Assembly: GCF_004362805.1 (NCBI RefSeq)
Contig: NZ_SNYF01000005.1
Location: 310,001 to 374,000 of the forward strand
Origin: Algoriphagus boseongensis
Lineage (GTDB): Bacteria > Bacteroidota > Bacteroidia > Cytophagales > Cyclobacteriaceae
Direction: 5' to 3'
DNA length: 64,000 nucleotides
Below are positions 7,775-16,929 of the stretch, piece after piece. The notes under the pieces were generated by a model. It searched no databases. It worked only from the letters and a program-made list of their open reading frames with translations, and was not told the DNA's origin. Position 1 is the first letter of the stretch; each line of letters begins with the position of its first letter. The translations under genes were made by a program, and so were the position numbers.

Positions 7775-10216
7775 ATGCTAAGAAATTATTTAAAAATCGC
7801 TTGGAGAAATTTACTCCGGAATAGATCCTTCAGCCTTATCAATATTCTTGGGCTGGCAGTCAGCATGTCAGTATGCCTTCTGATCATCATGATAGGAGTC
7901 GATCAATACAGTTTCGATTCTTATCATTCCAAAGGTGATAGAGTCTATCGAATCCATACCACTGAATACCAGCAAAACATCGGGGAAGTTGCCAGTTCGG
8001 CTTTGCCCTTGGCAGAGAAGCTGAAAAATGATTATCCAATTATTGAAGAGGCAGCTGTACTCAATCGAGAAATCGGCGGTGATTTGATCTATGAGGATAA
8101 ATTTGCCACAGGTGGGGGATATTTTGCCGATGGAAATATTTTCAAAATCCTTGATTTTTCATTCAAAGAAGGGAACCCTGAGACTTCCTTAAATGAGCCT
8201 TTTTCCTTGGTCATCACTTCAGAAATGGCCGATATTCTTTTTAATGGGGAATCTGCTTTAGGAAAAACAGTTGCTTTTCATGACAAAGACGTTCAGCCAA
8301 CTGGTCTGGAAGAAGGGAATTTTGAAACGGATTTTGGGTATTTTACTATCACGGGAGTTTTGAATCCTAATCCTGGTAAAACCCATTTGCCTTTCAAGAT
8401 TCTAGCTTCCATGAGCACCAGAAAGTCCCTTCCTATTGAGGCCCTGCGTTCAGAAAAGGAAAATGATTGGGAGAATGTATGGACAAACTACACCTATGTA
8501 CTTCTAAAGAAGGGACAGCGCAAGGAGAATTTGCAATTGATTTTGGATGAAGTTTCTGAAAGTATTTACGCCCAGAAATATGAAAACAAGCATTCCTTCA
8601 AGGCCATGGCCCTAGGAGAAATCACTCCGATGGAAATGATCGGGAATACAACCCATGTTTCTGTTCCTAAAATAGTCTTGATGATTTTAGGGATTCTTTG
8701 CCTTATTGTGATGTTTTCAGCCTGCTTGAATTATACCAATATGTCAGTGGCTAGAGCGCTTACTCGAGTTAAGGAAGTAGGAATCCGAAAAGTTTCAGGA
8801 GCTAATAGAAGACAGGTTTTTGCTCAGTTTATTACTGAGGCTGTCGTTATTTCCTTATGTTCTTTGGTGTTTGCATTCATCTTCCTTCAATTTTTACAAA
8901 AGGGTTTTGAAGGGTTGACATTCAACCAATACTTGCAAATTTCATTTAGACAAAGCCTACCTGCTATGCTTCTTTTCCTTGGATTCAGCTTAGTGGTCGG
9001 CGTGGTTGCCGGATTGCTCCCAGCGACTTACGTGGCCAAATTGAATCCAATAAATCTATTCAATAAACTTTCCGGGGTTAAGCTATTTAAAAGCATGGGA
9101 ATCAGAAATGTCCTGATGGTTCTTCAGTTTACGATTTCCTTGATTTTTATTATTTCGGTTGTTTTGATCCAATCTCAGGCAAAGCATATTCTCAACTTTG
9201 ATTTTGGATTCAATAAAGACAATGTCGTAACCGTAAAACTTTTCAACACTGAAAATTACCAAAGATTTGCTCAGGCCATATCTTCCAATCCTTCAGTATC
9301 TGCCGTGGGGGCAAGTTCCTTGATTCCTGCTGCTGGATGGAATTTTGGTACGGAGGTTGTCAATCCTCAAAACCCCTTGGATAGCATCCAAACCAATTAT
9401 TTTGACATCAATTCAGGTACAGTTTCAGTGCTTGATTTGGAATTGATTGCCGGTAATAATCTTCCTGAAGGAGGAAGTGAAAATCTTGTGCTGATCAATG
9501 AACTAGCAGTCAATAAATTTGATCTGGGATCACCTGCTGATGCTATCGGAAAACAATTGGTGATTATGGATGGGGAAGAATTTAAAAATGTAGAAGTAGC
9601 AGGTATTGTTAAAAACTTTCAGTTTTTGTCTCCAGATCAGGCCATGGAAAGCTTGGTTCTAAGAAGTAGGAACTCCACTATGGGTTTTGCCTTGGTAAGG
9701 GTCAATGGAGATAATCCATCTGCAACTATCGCTTCCTTGGAATCGGCCTGGAAAGAAGTTAATCCAACCACTAAGTTTTCCTATAAATATCTTGATCAAG
9801 AACTCCTATTTATTCACGAGGTATTGGGAGATGTGATATCAGTGATCGGCTTGATTTCGTTTTTGGCGATTTTTGTGTCTTGCCTGGGACTTCTCGGCAT
9901 GGCGACTTACACCGCCCAGACCCGGGTGAAAGAAATTGGAATTCGAAAAACGCTTGGGTCTAGTATTCCAGAGATTATCGCTTTGCTTTCAAAAGGATTT
10001 ATTGGCCTATTGTTCATCGCAGTTCTTATTGCTGTTCCTGCGGCTTATTTTATCAATAATTTTTGGTTGGAATTCTTTGCCTCAAGAGTAAGCATAGGTG
10101 TAGTCCCGATCGGGATAGGAGTGGGATCCCTTATGCTAATTAGCTTCGGGATCATATTTTCTCAAGCTTATAGAGCGGCGATTATCAATCCTATTGAAAG
10201 TTTGAAGAATCAGTGA
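7775..10216 (+). CDS. MacB/FtsX-type ABC permease
   Basis: An 813-residue permease with the same two-core plan. It has an N-terminal helix (about 22-44), a periplasmic domain, a first FtsX core with EVGIRKVSGA near residue 335, a helix near 450-468, a second periplasmic domain and a second FtsX core with EIGIRKTLGS near 730. Its start, MLRNYLKIAWRNLLRN, matches the array. It stands apart from its neighbours: 236 bp of leader after a terminator, no activating dyads upstream, and a terminator after it at 10288. It is therefore probably transcribed singly and from a different type of promoter than its four co-regulated relatives. Confidence 0.92.
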   Translation: MLRNYLKIAWRNLLRNRSFSLINILGLAVSMSVCLLIIMIGVDQYSFDSYHSKGDRVYRIHTTEYQQNIGEVASSALPLAEKLKNDYPIIEEAAVLNREIGGDLIYEDKFATGGGYFADGNIFKILDFSFKEGNPETSLNEPFSLVITSEMADILFNGESALGKTVAFHDKDVQPTGLEEGNFETDFGYFTITGVLNPNPGKTHLPFKILASMSTRKSLPIEALRSEKENDWENVWTNYTYVLLKKGQRKENLQLILDEVSESIYAQKYENKHSFKAMALGEITPMEMIGNTTHVSVPKIVLMILGILCLIVMFSACLNYTNMSVARALTRVKEVGIRKVSGANRRQVFAQFITEAVVISLCSLVFAFIFLQFLQKGFEGLTFNQYLQISFRQSLPAMLLFLGFSLVVGVVAGLLPATYVAKLNPINLFNKLSGVKLFKSMGIRNVLMVLQFTISLIFIISVVLIQSQAKHILNFDFGFNKDNVVTVKLFNTENYQRFAQAISSNPSVSAVGASSLIPAAGWNFGTEVVNPQNPLDSIQTNYFDINSGTVSVLDLELIAGNNLPEGGSENLVLINELAVNKFDLGSPADAIGKQLVIMDGEEFKNVEVAGIVKNFQFLSPDQAMESLVLRSRNSTMGFALVRVNGDNPSATIASLESAWKEVNPTTKFSYKYLDQELLFIHEVLGDVISVIGLISFLAIFVSCLGLLGMATYTAQTRVKEIGIRKTLGSSIPEIIALLSKGFIGLLFIAVLIAVPAAYFINNFWLEFFASRVSIGVVPIGIGVGSLMLISFGIIFSQAYRAAIINPIESLKNQ

Positions 10217-10252
10217 GTTGCAATTTTTCACTGGTGAAGAAATAAAATCTTT

Positions 10253-10286
10253 GACCGCATGCGGACATCTTTGTCCGTAGGAATTT
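10253..10286 (+). promoter_or_regulatory. Tandem-dyad upstream activating site C
   Basis: Dyad GACCG-CATG-CGGAC at 10253-10266 is followed after six bases by GTCCG-TAGG-AATTT at 10273-10286, where only the left half is good. It ends 53 bp before the GG of the promoter at 10338. Read on the opposite strand, site B is GACCG-AGAG-CGGAC, so both arms of B and C are identical. Confidence 0.66.
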
Positions 10287-10287
10287 G

Positions 10288-10333
10288 CCCCAAAATCAAA
10301 AAATAGGTCTCTATTTGCTGATTTTGGGGTTTT
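10288..10333 (+). terminator. Intrinsic terminator inside the site C spacer
   Basis: CCCCAAAATCA at 10288-10298 pairs with TGATTTTGGGG at 10319-10329, with an inner AAATAG/CTATTT stem and a following TTTT. It would end transcription of the permease stopping at 10216. It fills the gap between activating site C and its promoter. Confidence 0.75.
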
Positions 10334-10337
10334 AGTA

Positions 10338-10352
10338 TGGCATAATCCTAGA
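10338..10352 (+). promoter_or_regulatory. Sigma-54-like -24/-12 promoter C
   Basis: TGGCATAATCCTAGA has GG-N10-GA spacing and the same TGGCATAAT core as the sites at 4265 and 18556. The predicted transcription start near 10364 leaves about 20 nt of leader before ATG 10384. Confidence 0.58.
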
Positions 10353-10383
10353 CTAATGATTGGCACACTAAGGATCTTTGTCT

Positions 10384-10974
10384 ATGAAACTTACCACACT
10401 TTTATTCTCTTTACTGCTTATCCCAGGCAGCTATTTCCCAAGGCTTCAGGTGGTGATACCTGTTGGCGAGAGCGTTCAACTCACTTGGGATAATTCAGCC
10501 ACTAGTAAGGTGAAAATTTTTAACACCTCCTCTCAGGGGATTGATGTCAAAGTCGTACATGCCGAGACTAAAGAATTTATCAGAGGATTTGGTCTTAGCA
10601 AAAATTCCACCGAGGAGGTCTTAGTAGAAGAATTTGCCAGCCTTCTGCTGAGCAATCCTTCCAAGGAAGCAATCAAGGTTGGCTACTTGGTTAGTTTGAA
10701 GGCTGAGGAATCCCAAGTTTTTGGGAAAGAGGTGGGACTTACTTTTTATAACAGCTCCAAGTCAAGTATTCCTTTGATCATTCCTGGAGTCATGAATCCA
10801 AACCTCAATCCTATGTCTACTAGCGGAGTGGCTCTCAAAATTGGTCAAGAAGTGTTTTTTAAAGTGAATGGTAAAAAATACCTGCTACTGAAGATAGACA
10901 ATACTTACCAGGACGGACAAGTTTTGGATATTCCTACTTTGATCAAAGTGAGAAAAAAAGAATTTGGAATCTAA
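10384..10974 (+). CDS. Exported protein of unknown function, 196 residues
   Basis: I do not recognise this family. The protein starts at ATG 10384 (a TTG two codons earlier is possible) with a hydrophobic N-terminus (MKLTTLLFSLLLIPGSYF) that looks like a signal peptide. The mature part alternates polar and hydrophobic residues in a beta-rich pattern and has no cysteine cluster or known catalytic motif. It is the first gene behind activating site C, and the next permease starts 18 bp after its stop, so the two are almost certainly cotranscribed. Like the DUF2807 gene, it is a small exported protein leading a regulated unit. A periplasmic accessory or substrate role is possible but unproven. 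Confidence 0.8.
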   Translation: MKLTTLLFSLLLIPGSYFPRLQVVIPVGESVQLTWDNSATSKVKIFNTSSQGIDVKVVHAETKEFIRGFGLSKNSTEEVLVEEFASLLLSNPSKEAIKVGYLVSLKAEESQVFGKEVGLTFYNSSKSSIPLIIPGVMNPNLNPMSTSGVALKIGQEVFFKVNGKKYLLLKIDNTYQDGQVLDIPTLIKVRKKEFGI

Positions 10975-10992
10975 GCCTTAACCTTTAGAAAT

Positions 10993-13437
10993 ATGCTTAA
11001 AAACTATTTCAAGATCGCAATCCGAAATTTATTCAAGCATAAACTCCATACAGGGATCAATCTGATTGGCTTATCCTTGGGTCTGGGAGTCGGCATTTTG
11101 ATTTTTTTCTTTGTCCAATTTGAATTGAGTTTTGATTCTTTTCATGAAGACCAAGACCGGATTTTTAGGGTGAAAACTCATGAAAGGATAGATGGAGAAA
11201 TGCGGGAAACTTATGCTTCTCCTGTAATCCTTGCTGCTGCTTTTCGTGATGAGTTTCCTCAAATCGAGGCAATTTCAGGGGTTACAGGTGCTGATGTACA
11301 GGCGATTTTGCCAGATCAAAGTTCTCAAAATCAAAGGCTACGTTTGGTGGATGCGGATTTTTTGAAGATTCTGAATTTCCCGCTTCTTAAGGGAGATATT
11401 TCCAATCAGCTTCAGGACAAGTTTAGTGTGGTGATCACCGAAGAAGTGGGTGAAAAATATTTCGGAAATGAAAACCCAATCGGAAAATCCATTCAACTAA
11501 AAATGGGTGAAGACTTTGTGGATTATCAGGTAACTGGTGTTTTGCAAAACCCACCCGCTAATTCCTCCATTCCCTTTGAAATCCTCATGCCCATAGCAAA
11601 CATGGACTTCTTTGCGGATGAGGAAAGTTTGGCTTCCTGGTACAACGTCTGGGGCTTTAATCTGGTCAAATTGCAATCCTCAGAGCAGGTAGAGTCGATC
11701 CATCAGAGCATGGAGGCCTTTATGAAAAAGTCTCTTGGAGAGGAATACGAAGAAGGGGGTCTCTATTTTTCGCTTTCTCCCATTTCAGAAATGCATTTTT
11801 CCCAAGGAGCAGGCAATGGTGGAATTGAAACCACGCAGGCTTCTTTGTTATGGATTTTAGCCGGAATTGCATTTTTAGTATTGCTGATTGCCTGCATCAA
11901 TTTCACTACAATGGCGATTGGAAGAGCGACTTCCAGAGCCAAGGAAGTTGGGGTTAGAAAAACCATGGGAGCAAGTTTTGCCCAGCTGATAGGCCAATTT
12001 TTGACAGAGGCATTTTTGACTACTTTAATGGCATCCATTATTGGATTGGTCTTGGCAGAATTGCTTTTGCCTACTTTTAATGACCTCTTTCAGAAGGAAT
12101 TGGATATTGTCTACGGACCGGTGCAATTCTCCATTTTGCTGGGTTTGATATTGATTATTACAGGCCTTGCAGGAGCTTACCCGGCATTTTTCCTTTCTGG
12201 TCTTCGACCTATCAAAGTGCTAAAGGGAAATCTCTCTATACATTTTGGAAAACAAGGACTTCGAAAAGGATTAGTGACTTTTCAGTTTTTCATTTCTTTT
12301 CTCCTGATAGCAGCAACACTCATCATGGTCAACCAGATGAATGCCATCAGAAATTATGATTTGGGATTTGCTCAGGATCAGATCCTGATTGTGGATATGC
12401 CGGATTACCCTTCCAAAAGTTTTCTTACCTCCCTGAAGGAAAGTTATAGAACCGCAGAAACTTTCCGACAGACTTTAGCTGCCAGAGCAGAAGTCGCTTC
12501 AACTGCCATTTCTGTTGCTACTTACGGAGATGATGCTTATTGGCAGGTAGGCTATCCCAAAGAGGATGGAACTCTATTCTCTTTCAAAGTCAATTTTGTT
12601 GCGGGAGATTACTTGAAAACTCTGGGAATGGAGCTAGTTGAGGGTAGAGATCTCAATCCAACCATCGGCGCAGATAGCAGTTCCTTTTTGATCAACGAGG
12701 CATTTGCTCAAGCTTTTGACTGGGATGATCCAACCGGAGAAATGATCCCAGGAACCCGATTTGACCCACATCAAATAGTGGGTGTAGTAAAGGATTTCCA
12801 CCATGCTTCGCTATACCAGCCTATTGAACCGGTTTTAATCGCCAAGAGTCCTGAGGCAGTTTTTAGTGGTATTTCCAATTTGATGATCAATTCCACCACA
12901 AATCCTAAGCTGCTTGTTCAATCTGCCGTTGGGGATTTGAATCAGATAAAAGGTGTGATTGAGGAAGAATGGAATAAGATGTATGCTGGACTACCCCTGA
13001 ATATCACCTTTATGGACGAGACGGTACAAGAGCAATATCAAGCCGATGAGCGGCTGGGGAAAATGGTCTTTATCGCCTCCTGCATTGCCATATTGATTGC
13101 ATCTATGGGTTTACTTGCCATGGTTGCTTTGTCCATCGCTGGACGTACCAAGGAAATTGGAATCAGAAAAGTGTTGGGAGCCTCAGGCTGGAGTATTTCC
13201 TGGATGTTTGGAAAGGAATATTTGGTAATCACAGCCTTGGGTTTACTGGTTGCACTTCCGTTTAGCTTGTATTTGATGCAAGGCTGGGTTTCACAGTTTG
13301 CAATAAAAGCCTGGCCATCATGGCTGAGTTTCGGCTTGCTCAGTTTAGGAGGAATAGCTTTCACTCTTTTGATCGTATATGTTCAATCTCTCAAGGCCAG
13401 CCTGAGTAACCCGGTAAATACCTTGAAGGATGAATAG
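10993..13437 (+). CDS. MacB/FtsX-type ABC permease
   Basis: This 814-residue permease begins MLKNYFKIAIRNLF. It shows an N-terminal helix near 20-42, a periplasmic domain, FtsX core one with the loop EVGVRKTMGA near residue 325, a helix near 430-450, a second periplasmic domain, and FtsX core two with EIGIRKVLGA near 725. It lies 18 bp after the exported 196-residue protein, so it should share the sigma-54-like promoter at 10338. No terminator hairpin was found after it; instead the 160 bp to the next permease hold short degenerate repeats. Family role and lack of an adjacent ATPase are as for the other permeases here. Confidence 0.93.
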   Translation: MLKNYFKIAIRNLFKHKLHTGINLIGLSLGLGVGILIFFFVQFELSFDSFHEDQDRIFRVKTHERIDGEMRETYASPVILAAAFRDEFPQIEAISGVTGADVQAILPDQSSQNQRLRLVDADFLKILNFPLLKGDISNQLQDKFSVVITEEVGEKYFGNENPIGKSIQLKMGEDFVDYQVTGVLQNPPANSSIPFEILMPIANMDFFADEESLASWYNVWGFNLVKLQSSEQVESIHQSMEAFMKKSLGEEYEEGGLYFSLSPISEMHFSQGAGNGGIETTQASLLWILAGIAFLVLLIACINFTTMAIGRATSRAKEVGVRKTMGASFAQLIGQFLTEAFLTTLMASIIGLVLAELLLPTFNDLFQKELDIVYGPVQFSILLGLILIITGLAGAYPAFFLSGLRPIKVLKGNLSIHFGKQGLRKGLVTFQFFISFLLIAATLIMVNQMNAIRNYDLGFAQDQILIVDMPDYPSKSFLTSLKESYRTAETFRQTLAARAEVASTAISVATYGDDAYWQVGYPKEDGTLFSFKVNFVAGDYLKTLGMELVEGRDLNPTIGADSSSFLINEAFAQAFDWDDPTGEMIPGTRFDPHQIVGVVKDFHHASLYQPIEPVLIAKSPEAVFSGISNLMINSTTNPKLLVQSAVGDLNQIKGVIEEEWNKMYAGLPLNITFMDETVQEQYQADERLGKMVFIASCIAILIASMGLLAMVALSIAGRTKEIGIRKVLGASGWSISWMFGKEYLVITALGLLVALPFSLYLMQGWVSQFAIKAWPSWLSFGLLSLGGIAFTLLIVYVQSLKASLSNPVNTLKDE

Positions 13438-13453
13438 GGCTTAAAGAAAATAG

Positions 13454-13477
13454 GATTTACGATTTACGAATTACGAG
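13454..13477. repeat. Short heptamer tandem repeat
   Basis: Three tandem 7-mers (GATTTAC, GATTTAC, GAATTAC) plus GAG lie between two permease genes. They look like one of several degenerate short-word arrays in the gaps of this locus. No function can be assigned. Confidence 0.6.
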
Positions 13478-13558
13478 GGCATGGATACAATTTAGGCCTC
13501 ATATACTTGGATACCTTAATGGCTTAAAACATTACAAACTTTCAACTTTAGAAACCTA

Positions 13559-13586
13559 AATCTTCCAATTTTAAAATCTTTCAATT
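13559..13586 (+). repeat. 28-bp dispersed repeat, copy 1
   Basis: This 28-base AT-rich sequence matches 18684-18711 at 26 of 28 positions. Both copies lie just before a permease start codon, here 14 bp before ATG 13601. It consists of two near-copies of ATCTTYCAATTTT. Confidence 0.75.
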
Positions 13587-13600
13587 TTCAAATTTAGATC

Positions 13601-16012
13601 ATGCTCAAAAACTACCTTAAAATCGCCTGGAGAAATATTCTTCGCAATAAAGTCCGAGCTGGTATTCATGTGCTTGGACTTTCCTTAGGAATATCGATTT
13701 GCTTTTTGATTTTCAATGTCGTCTGGCATGCCTATAGTTTTGATACTTTTCATCCGGACTCGGATCAGATTTACAGAATCAACACGCTGACGGATTGGGG
13801 AGGAGGGAGAGCGTTTCCAAATTCAGGAACCCCCGGACCACTCGGTGAAGTCATTGACCTTGAGGTGCCTGGAATTCAACACAAAGGTCGTCTTTATACA
13901 TGTTATCAGACTTTGATTACCGACCCTGAATCCAATCGATCCTTCGGAAGAGAAAATACAGTCACTTATGCAGATCAAGGGTTTTTTCAGATTTTTCCCA
14001 GAGAATGGCTAGCAGGCAATTCCACAACTTCCCTTGTGGAGCCAAACTCAGTAGTGATTACAGAGTCTAGTTTGAAAAAATACTTCCCCAATTTTGAACC
14101 TATTGAAGTTTTGGGGAAAGAAATGGCTTTCATAGAGTCAGACACCCTTTTGGCAAAAATCACTGGTGTGGTAGCCGATTTCACGGAGAACTCCGATTTT
14201 ATTTTTAATGAGTTTATCTCTTACAGCTCCATCCAATCTGAGGAACAAAAAGAGTGGTTTGGCTTACATAGCTGGGGAAATGTGAATTCAAGTTCACAGC
14301 TTTTTGTCAAAACAATAAAGCCTGGAATGGAGGAGAGTCTTGAGCTTGCTTTGGCGAAACTTGCAGAGAAAAACTATGATAAAAGTGAAGATGCGACGAC
14401 TAGTTTCACGGCCGAACCGCTTCGAGAAATTCATTTTGGTGAGAACTATGACATGACTTCTGTGTCCAAAGTTTTCTTGTATGGGATGATTTATATCGGC
14501 TTGATCATTCTGGCCTTGGCTACTTTGAATTTCATTAATTTGGAAACTGCCCATGCCATGAGTAGGGGCAAAGAAGTAGGAATCCGAAAAACTTTGGGTG
14601 GAAGAAAAGGTCAGCTGATTTTTCAATTCTTAACTGAGACATACCTTTTGGTAGGCTTTTCTATGTTAGTAGGATTGGGATTGACTGGTTTGCTGATCAA
14701 TATTTTCGGCACCTATTTACCAAGTGGGTTTGAATTAGAATATTTCACCAAAATAAACTTTGGGTTTTATCTCCTTTTTCCTCTGGTGCTAAGCTTGGTT
14801 TCTGGGATTTATCCAGCTTTGATATTATCGGGATATCAGCCAGCGCGGGCATTAAAAGGAGAAAAAACTAAAACAGGTAAATTCTCGATAGGAGTATTTC
14901 TTCGTAAAAACCTTACGGTCCTTCAGTTTTCCTCGTCCATTGCTTTCATCATTTTGGTTTTAGTCCTTCAGGCTCAAATCAAATATGTAACAAGTCAACC
15001 ATTAGGATTTGAGAAAGAGGAGGTACTTTATTCATCTCTGCCTTTTATGTCAGATCCGGATAAAATGCTTCGCCTTCAAGAGTTAATCAATCAACAATCA
15101 GACGTCCTCAGTACAAGTTTAAGTGGAAGCTTGGTTTCCTCTACCAGTCTTTGGACTTCCGATTCCAGAGTGGCTGTGGATACCACCGAGAAGGAAATTT
15201 ACCAACAAGTAATGAATGTGGATTCGGCTTTTATTGGGGTAAATGGCATACCATTACTTGCTGGAAAGCCGGGATCGAATAGAATGGATGAAATCCTTAT
15301 CAATGAAAATTACCTAAAGGAGATGGGAGCTTCTATCCCTGAAGAGGCAATCAATCGAGTTGTTAGCTTTGGAGGAGAGGAAAAAAAGATCGTAGGTGTT
15401 GTGGGGAATTTTCATTCTAGGTCATTGAGAGAGGAAATCAAACCGCTTATTCTTACCTATAATCCAAAGTTTTTTCAGACAATCAGTGTGAAGCTTCAGG
15501 CAGGAAGAAACCTCTCCGAGGCAAAATCGGCTTTGGAAGCTATTTATAAGCAAGTGTATCCCTATGAAAATGCTGAATTCAACTTCCTAGATGAGGAAAT
15601 CAATAGATTCTATGAGGAGGATACCCGAATCAAAAATGTGTTGAGCGGGGCGAGTATTTTGGCAATTTTGATTTCTGCAATGGGCCTTTTTGGGCTTTCA
15701 TCCTTTACCATTGCCCAGCGAACTAAAGAGATTAGCATCAGAAAGGTGCTTGGAGCCACGATGGGACAGATTTTAGCGCTTATCTCAAAGGATTATGTTG
15801 TTCTTATTCTGATTTCCTTCTTTATCGCTGTTTTTCCCGCCTATTATTTTCTAAAGGATTGGTTAAGTGATTTTACCTACCGAATTGATATGCCTTTTGG
15901 TCTATATGGGTTGGCGGGTTTAGGCGTCATGGTTCTTTGCCTGATGATAGTAGGGCTTCATTCCTACATCGCTGCACAAACCAATCCAGCCCAAGTTCTC
16001 AAAGACGAGTAA
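13601..16012 (+). CDS. MacB/FtsX-type ABC permease
   Basis: This 803-residue permease starts MLKNYLKIAWRNILRN. An N-terminal helix (about 22-45) leads to a periplasmic domain. FtsX core one has the loop EVGIRKTLGG near residue 325, followed by a helix near 440-458 and a second periplasmic domain. FtsX core two has EISIRKVLGA near 710. The first periplasmic domain is more divergent in sequence than those of its neighbours, which suggests a different ligand. It has no upstream activating dyads; its leader holds a 28-bp repeat shared with the permease at 18715. A strong terminator follows at 16043. Confidence 0.92.
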   Translation: MLKNYLKIAWRNILRNKVRAGIHVLGLSLGISICFLIFNVVWHAYSFDTFHPDSDQIYRINTLTDWGGGRAFPNSGTPGPLGEVIDLEVPGIQHKGRLYTCYQTLITDPESNRSFGRENTVTYADQGFFQIFPREWLAGNSTTSLVEPNSVVITESSLKKYFPNFEPIEVLGKEMAFIESDTLLAKITGVVADFTENSDFIFNEFISYSSIQSEEQKEWFGLHSWGNVNSSSQLFVKTIKPGMEESLELALAKLAEKNYDKSEDATTSFTAEPLREIHFGENYDMTSVSKVFLYGMIYIGLIILALATLNFINLETAHAMSRGKEVGIRKTLGGRKGQLIFQFLTETYLLVGFSMLVGLGLTGLLINIFGTYLPSGFELEYFTKINFGFYLLFPLVLSLVSGIYPALILSGYQPARALKGEKTKTGKFSIGVFLRKNLTVLQFSSSIAFIILVLVLQAQIKYVTSQPLGFEKEEVLYSSLPFMSDPDKMLRLQELINQQSDVLSTSLSGSLVSSTSLWTSDSRVAVDTTEKEIYQQVMNVDSAFIGVNGIPLLAGKPGSNRMDEILINENYLKEMGASIPEEAINRVVSFGGEEKKIVGVVGNFHSRSLREEIKPLILTYNPKFFQTISVKLQAGRNLSEAKSALEAIYKQVYPYENAEFNFLDEEINRFYEEDTRIKNVLSGASILAILISAMGLFGLSSFTIAQRTKEISIRKVLGATMGQILALISKDYVVLILISFFIAVFPAYYFLKDWLSDFTYRIDMPFGLYGLAGLGVMVLCLMIVGLHSYIAAQTNPAQVLKDE

Positions 16013-16042
16013 AAAAGTACCGAGAAATCTAATTTAAAAGCT

Positions 16043-16087
16043 GAAGCTAGAAATCTGAGAAATCAGGTTTTTAGCTTCTCCTTTTTT
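16043..16087 (+). terminator. Intrinsic terminator
   Basis: GAAGCTAGAAATCTGA at 16043-16058 pairs with TCAGGTTTTTAGCTTC at 16063-16078, with minor wobble, and is followed by CTCCTTTTTT. It ends the permease unit stopping at 16012. Confidence 0.78.
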
Positions 16088-16089
16088 CT

Positions 16090-16173
16090 CCCCAACCCCC
16101 TAACTTCCCAACCACCCAACTCCCTGCTCCCCAACCTCCCGACTTCCTAACTCCCTAACTTCCCAACCTCCAA
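16090..16173. repeat. Pyrimidine-rich degenerate tandem repeat
   Basis: About 84 bp are built from imperfect 8-11-mers of the type CCCAACTTC and CCTAACTCC. One strand has almost no G, so the tract is strongly strand-asymmetric. It lies between a terminator and the promoter of the DUF1080 gene. No coding potential or known motif was seen. Confidence 0.7.
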
Positions 16174-16186
16174 TTGACAAACGGCA

Positions 16187-16216
16187 TTTGAAAAACCATT
16201 AACTCTTTTAGATTTG
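16187..16216 (+). promoter_or_regulatory. Bacteroidota-type promoter of the DUF1080-oxidoreductase pair
   Basis: TTTG at 16187-16190, an 18-bp spacer and TAGATTTG at 16209-16216 match the primary-sigma consensus TTTG / TAnnTTTG of Bacteroidota. The predicted start of transcription is near 16222, 20 nt before ATG 16242. This unit thus uses a housekeeping promoter, unlike the sigma-54-like units around it. Confidence 0.75.
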
Positions 16217-16241
16217 TACTAGACCATTTCCACCACCTACT

Positions 16242-16904
16242 ATGACAAATCGATTTCGCTTTCTAAGGATTTTCACTTTAGCTTTTTCCCTTTCTGTTTT
16301 ATCAAGTTCTCAGATTTTTGCTCAGGAAGCCGGTTTCACTTCACTTTTCAATGGAAAAAATTTGGATGGATGGGTAGGGAATAAGGATTCCTATCAGGTT
16401 AAGGATGGTATGATCGTCATTGAACCTAAAGGTGGAGGAGGAGGGAACCTCTATACCGAAAAAGAATACGGAAATTTTATCCTTCGATTTGAGTTCAAAT
16501 TGACCCCTGGAGCTAACAATGGCTTGGGTATTCATGCCCCCCTTGAAGGTGATGCTGCGTATGTGGGTAAAGAAATTCAGATTCTGGAAAATACTGCTGA
16601 TAAATATAAAGGCTTAAAAGAGTACCAATTTCACGGTTCTGTCTATGGAGTAATTGCTGCCAAGAAGGGATTTTTGAAACCTGTAGGGGAATGGAATGTG
16701 GAGGAAGTAATTGTCGAGCATCCCAAAATCAAGGTCGTTTTAAATGGAGAAACCATTCTGGAAGGAGACTATTTAGAAGAAAGTAAAGAGGGTACTTTGG
16801 ATAAAAGAGATCATCCTGGTCTTCAGCGATCCACTGGCCATATCGGATTTTTAGGGCATGGAGATGTGGTCTTTTTCAGAAATATTCGAATCAAAGAATT
16901 GTAA
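16242..16904 (+). CDS. Exported DUF1080 protein (3-keto-disaccharide hydrolase-like)
   Basis: This 220-residue protein has a signal peptide (about residues 1-28, ending near FAQ) and a single DUF1080 jelly-roll domain. Recognisable features are the early SLFNGKNLDGW motif, the NFILRFEFKLTPGANNGLGIH segment in the middle, and the ending GHIGFLGHGDVVFFRNIRIKEL. Members of this family have been shown in gut Bacteroides to cleave 3-keto-glycosides, while others remain uncharacterised. The next gene, 25 bp downstream, is a Gfo/Idh/MocA oxidoreductase, the enzyme class that makes or reduces the 3-keto sugar. The pair is therefore likely one pathway in the periplasm. It interrupts the permease array. 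Confidence 0.88.
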   Translation: MTNRFRFLRIFTLAFSLSVLSSSQIFAQEAGFTSLFNGKNLDGWVGNKDSYQVKDGMIVIEPKGGGGGNLYTEKEYGNFILRFEFKLTPGANNGLGIHAPLEGDAAYVGKEIQILENTADKYKGLKEYQFHGSVYGVIAAKKGFLKPVGEWNVEEVIVEHPKIKVVLNGETILEGDYLEESKEGTLDKRDHPGLQRSTGHIGFLGHGDVVFFRNIRIKEL

Positions 16905-16929
16905 TCACTAGTCAAAACATTACCCAAAA

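Noticed and set aside
10361-10376. A second TGGCAC sequence just after promoter C.
   Set aside because: Ten bases after GG there is AT, not GC or GA, and the distance from site C would be 76 instead of 53-54 bp.
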